Origin: Streptomyces sp. NBC_00459
GTDB lineage: Bacteria; Actinomycetota; Actinomycetes; Streptomycetales; Streptomycetaceae
Direction: 5' to 3'
DNA length: 64,000 nucleotides
Assembly (NCBI RefSeq): GCF_036013955.1
Contig: NZ_CP107903.1
Span: forward strand, 1,798,001-1,862,000
Position numbers and translations under genes: made by a program. The notes under the pieces are model-generated. The model worked only from the letters and a program-made list of their open reading frames with translations. It had not been told where the DNA came from and did no database searches. Within the stretch, counting starts at the first letter, position 1. The number at the start of each line of letters is the position of its first letter. Of the stretch, positions 62,603 to 64,000 are shown one piece after another.

Positions 62603-63523
62603 GTGTCCGTCCTGGTTCTGACTCTCGCCGTGAGCGCCGCCTGCTGCCTGGGCCTCGGCTTCGTCCTCCAGCAGAACGTGGCCCGGCAGGCCCCCCTGAG
62701 CGACTTCCTCTCCCCGAGGCTGCTGCTGGACCTGGTGCGGGTGCCGCGCTGGCTCGGCGGCATCGGTCTGATGGTGGCGGGCATGGTGCTGGGCGCGATC
62801 GCGCTGAGCCAGGGCGAGGTGTCCCTGGTGGAGCCGCTGCTCGCGACGAACCTGCTCTTCGCGCTCGCCCTCTCCCGCAGGCAGACGAAGCAGCCGCTGG
62901 GCCGACAGGGCTGGACCGGCCTCCTGCTCCTGGCGGGCGGGGTGACGGCGTTCATCGTGGCGGGCGAACCGCGCGGCGGCACGGCCGTCACTGACCCCTG
63001 GCGCCACTGGTTGATCATCGGCGCCATGCTCGGGCTCGCCCTGCTCCTCACGACGTTCGCGAAGCGCTCGCGCCTCAGCGCCGGCCCGGTCCTGCTGGCC
63101 CTGGCAGCGGGCCTGCTCTACGGCGTCCAGGACGCCCTGACGCGGGTCAGCGGCCAGCGTTTCACGGAGGGCGGCCCGACCCACCTCCTCACCGGCTGGC
63201 AGCCGTACGGCGTACTGCTCCTCGGCCTCACCGGCCTGATCCTGGTCCAGAGCGCCTTCGAAACCGCTCCCCTGCGCATGTCCCTCCCCGCACTCACGGC
63301 GGCCCAGCCCCTCGCCGGGATCATCTGTGGCGTCGGCTTCCTCGGCGACCGGCTGCGCACCGACACCGGGGCACTCGCCTGGGAGGCGGCGGGCCTCGCG
63401 GCGGTGGTCGTGGGCATCGTCCTCCTGGGCCTCCACCCGGCGATGCCGAGCGGCTGCACACAGCGGGCGATGAGCTTTGATGGCGGTCATGAGCACTCAC
63501 TCCCACGAGAGCACTCCCGCTGA
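62603..63523 (+). CDS. DMT-superfamily (EamA-like) transporter
   Basis: Membrane protein of 306 residues with about nine to ten hydrophobic spans in two repeats. LTLAVSAACCLGLGFVLQQNVARQAP at the start, LSQGEVSLVEPLLATNLLFALALS (near 65), VLLALAAGLLYGVQDALTRVSGQ (near 160) and LTAAQPLAGIICGVGFLGDRL (near 235) fit the drug/metabolite transporter superfamily. GTG 62603 was chosen for GAGGT 7 nt upstream; the frame is open further 5' but that part is not membrane-like. The last 20 residues are hydrophilic. Its end overlaps the NUDIX gene start by 35 bp. Substrate unknown. Confidence 0.8.
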   Translation: MSVLVLTLAVSAACCLGLGFVLQQNVARQAPLSDFLSPRLLLDLVRVPRWLGGIGLMVAGMVLGAIALSQGEVSLVEPLLATNLLFALALSRRQTKQPLGRQGWTGLLLLAGGVTAFIVAGEPRGGTAVTDPWRHWLIIGAMLGLALLLTTFAKRSRLSAGPVLLALAAGLLYGVQDALTRVSGQRFTEGGPTHLLTGWQPYGVLLLGLTGLILVQSAFETAPLRMSLPALTAAQPLAGIICGVGFLGDRLRTDTGALAWEAAGLAAVVVGIVLLGLHPAMPSGCTQRAMSFDGGHEHSLPREHSR

Positions 63524-64000
63524 CCCTGCTGACCCTGCTGACCCTGCTGACGAGATCCTCGACATCGTCGACGAGAACGACGAGGTCGTGGGCCGGTCGC
63601 CAAGGGGCGAGGCGTACGCGCGCGGGCTGCGTCACCGCTGCGTCTTCATCCAGGCCAGGGACGCCCGGGGCCGGCTCTTCGTCCACCGCCGCACCGCCAC
63701 CAAGCTGGTCTTCCCCTCCCTGTACGACATGTTCGTCGGCGGAGTCGTGGGCGCGGGCGAGTCGTACGACGGCGCGGCCCTGAGGGAGGCCGAGGAGGAA
63801 CTCGGCGTCACGGGCCTGCCCCGCCCCGAGCCCCTCTTCAAGTTCCTGTACGACAACGGCGCCGGCCAGAGCTGGTGGTCGGCCGTGTACGAGGTCCGCT
63901 GCGAGCTTCCTGTCCACCCCCAGGCGGAGGAGGTCGCCTGGCACGCGTTCCTGCCGGAGGACGAGGTGGAACGGCGGCTGGGCGAGTGGGAGTGGGTGCC
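63489..64000 (+). CDS. NUDIX hydrolase (C-terminus beyond window)
   Basis: 170 residues visible. After MSTHSHEST comes a tandem (P)-A-D repeat (PADPADPADPADE) coded by a 9-bp unit ccctgctga. The NUDIX domain follows with the substrate-facing IVDENDEVVGRSPRGEAYARGLRHRCVFI and the NUDIX box GVVGAGESYDGAALREAEEELGV (G-x5-E-x7-R-E-x2-E-E-x-G, near residues 87-110). The beginning IVDENDEVVG resembles IPP-isomerase-like or YfcD-type NUDIX enzymes. ATG 63489 lies inside the transporter gene, suggesting coupling. The frame is open to the window edge. Confidence 0.85.
   Translation, partial: MSTHSHESTPADPADPADPADEILDIVDENDEVVGRSPRGEAYARGLRHRCVFIQARDARGRLFVHRRTATKLVFPSLYDMFVGGVVGAGESYDGAALREAEEELGVTGLPRPEPLFKFLYDNGAGQSWWSAVYEVRCELPVHPQAEEVAWHAFLPEDEVERRLGEWEWV

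Overview
The window is high-G+C actinobacterial DNA and almost certainly a Streptomyces chromosome. The third codon positions are nearly all G or C. It carries chaplin genes, mycothiol biosynthesis (mshC), a gylR-glpFKD glycerol operon, a ParJ-like PAC2 protein, an F420-type luciferase-fold oxidoreductase and LAxTG-sorted surface protein. The order metH, gylR, glpF, glpK, glpD ... parJ-like, mshC, three conserved actinobacterial proteins ... chpC, chpH ... gluconate genes matches, from memory, the core region of S. coelicolor around SCO1657-SCO1682. No transposase, integrase, CRISPR array or rRNA was seen. One tRNA-Leu(GAG) is present.

Layout. 1-2807: two tandem family-5 solute-binding lipoproteins (the first cut by the window edge). 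3268-7600: a HAD phosphatase and B12-dependent methionine synthase (metH). 7908-13035: the glycerol regulon with two near-identical operator-like sequences. 13140-29757: a block of about 16.6 kb devoted to methylthio-purine and methylthioribose salvage plus a FadR-type regulator. 29983-37634: parJ-like, a Tat-exported beta-propeller protein, mshC, the conserved trio SCO1664-family/DUF3090/histidine phosphatase, corA and a ferritin-like protein. 37926-43509: LLM oxidoreductase, aldo/keto reductase, a RecD2-like protein with destroyed ATPase motifs, and two small conserved proteins. 43635-47040: chaplins, an M20 peptidase and tRNA-Leu. 47453-52821: a Pls/PosA-type single-module NRPS followed by an M1 aminopeptidase. 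52868-58117: YchJ-like protein and a gluconate/idonate operon holding a 124-bp tandem duplication. 58194-64000: a molybdopterin oxidoreductase with cytochrome b, an APC permease, an unknown protein, a DMT exporter and a truncated NUDIX hydrolase.

The most interesting part is 13140-28877. One operon (minus strand) encodes a ribose-type ABC importer with methylthioribose kinase. A second (plus) encodes mtnD-mtnC-mtnB, with mtnA convergent. A third (plus) encodes a BMP-type nucleoside ABC importer followed by a nucleoside phosphorylase and an MTA/SAH-deaminase-like amidohydrolase. Together they can be read as two entry routes (methylthioribose via MtnK; methylthioadenosine via methylthioinosine and phosphorolysis) feeding MtnA-B-C-D towards ketomethylthiobutyrate and methionine, with metH 6 kb away. 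Each of the three operons is preceded by a 21-23 codon, Cys-containing leader ORF ending in a Cys-Arg-type motif, and each leader is followed by a C-rich, G-poor untranslated tract. I infer a shared cysteine-responsive attenuation switch, possibly Rho-dependent, that couples sulfur status to methylthio salvage.

All functional calls rest on reading motifs and gene context by eye; no searches were run. Start codons were chosen from ribosome-binding sites, family N-termini and codon use, and the less certain ones are flagged.
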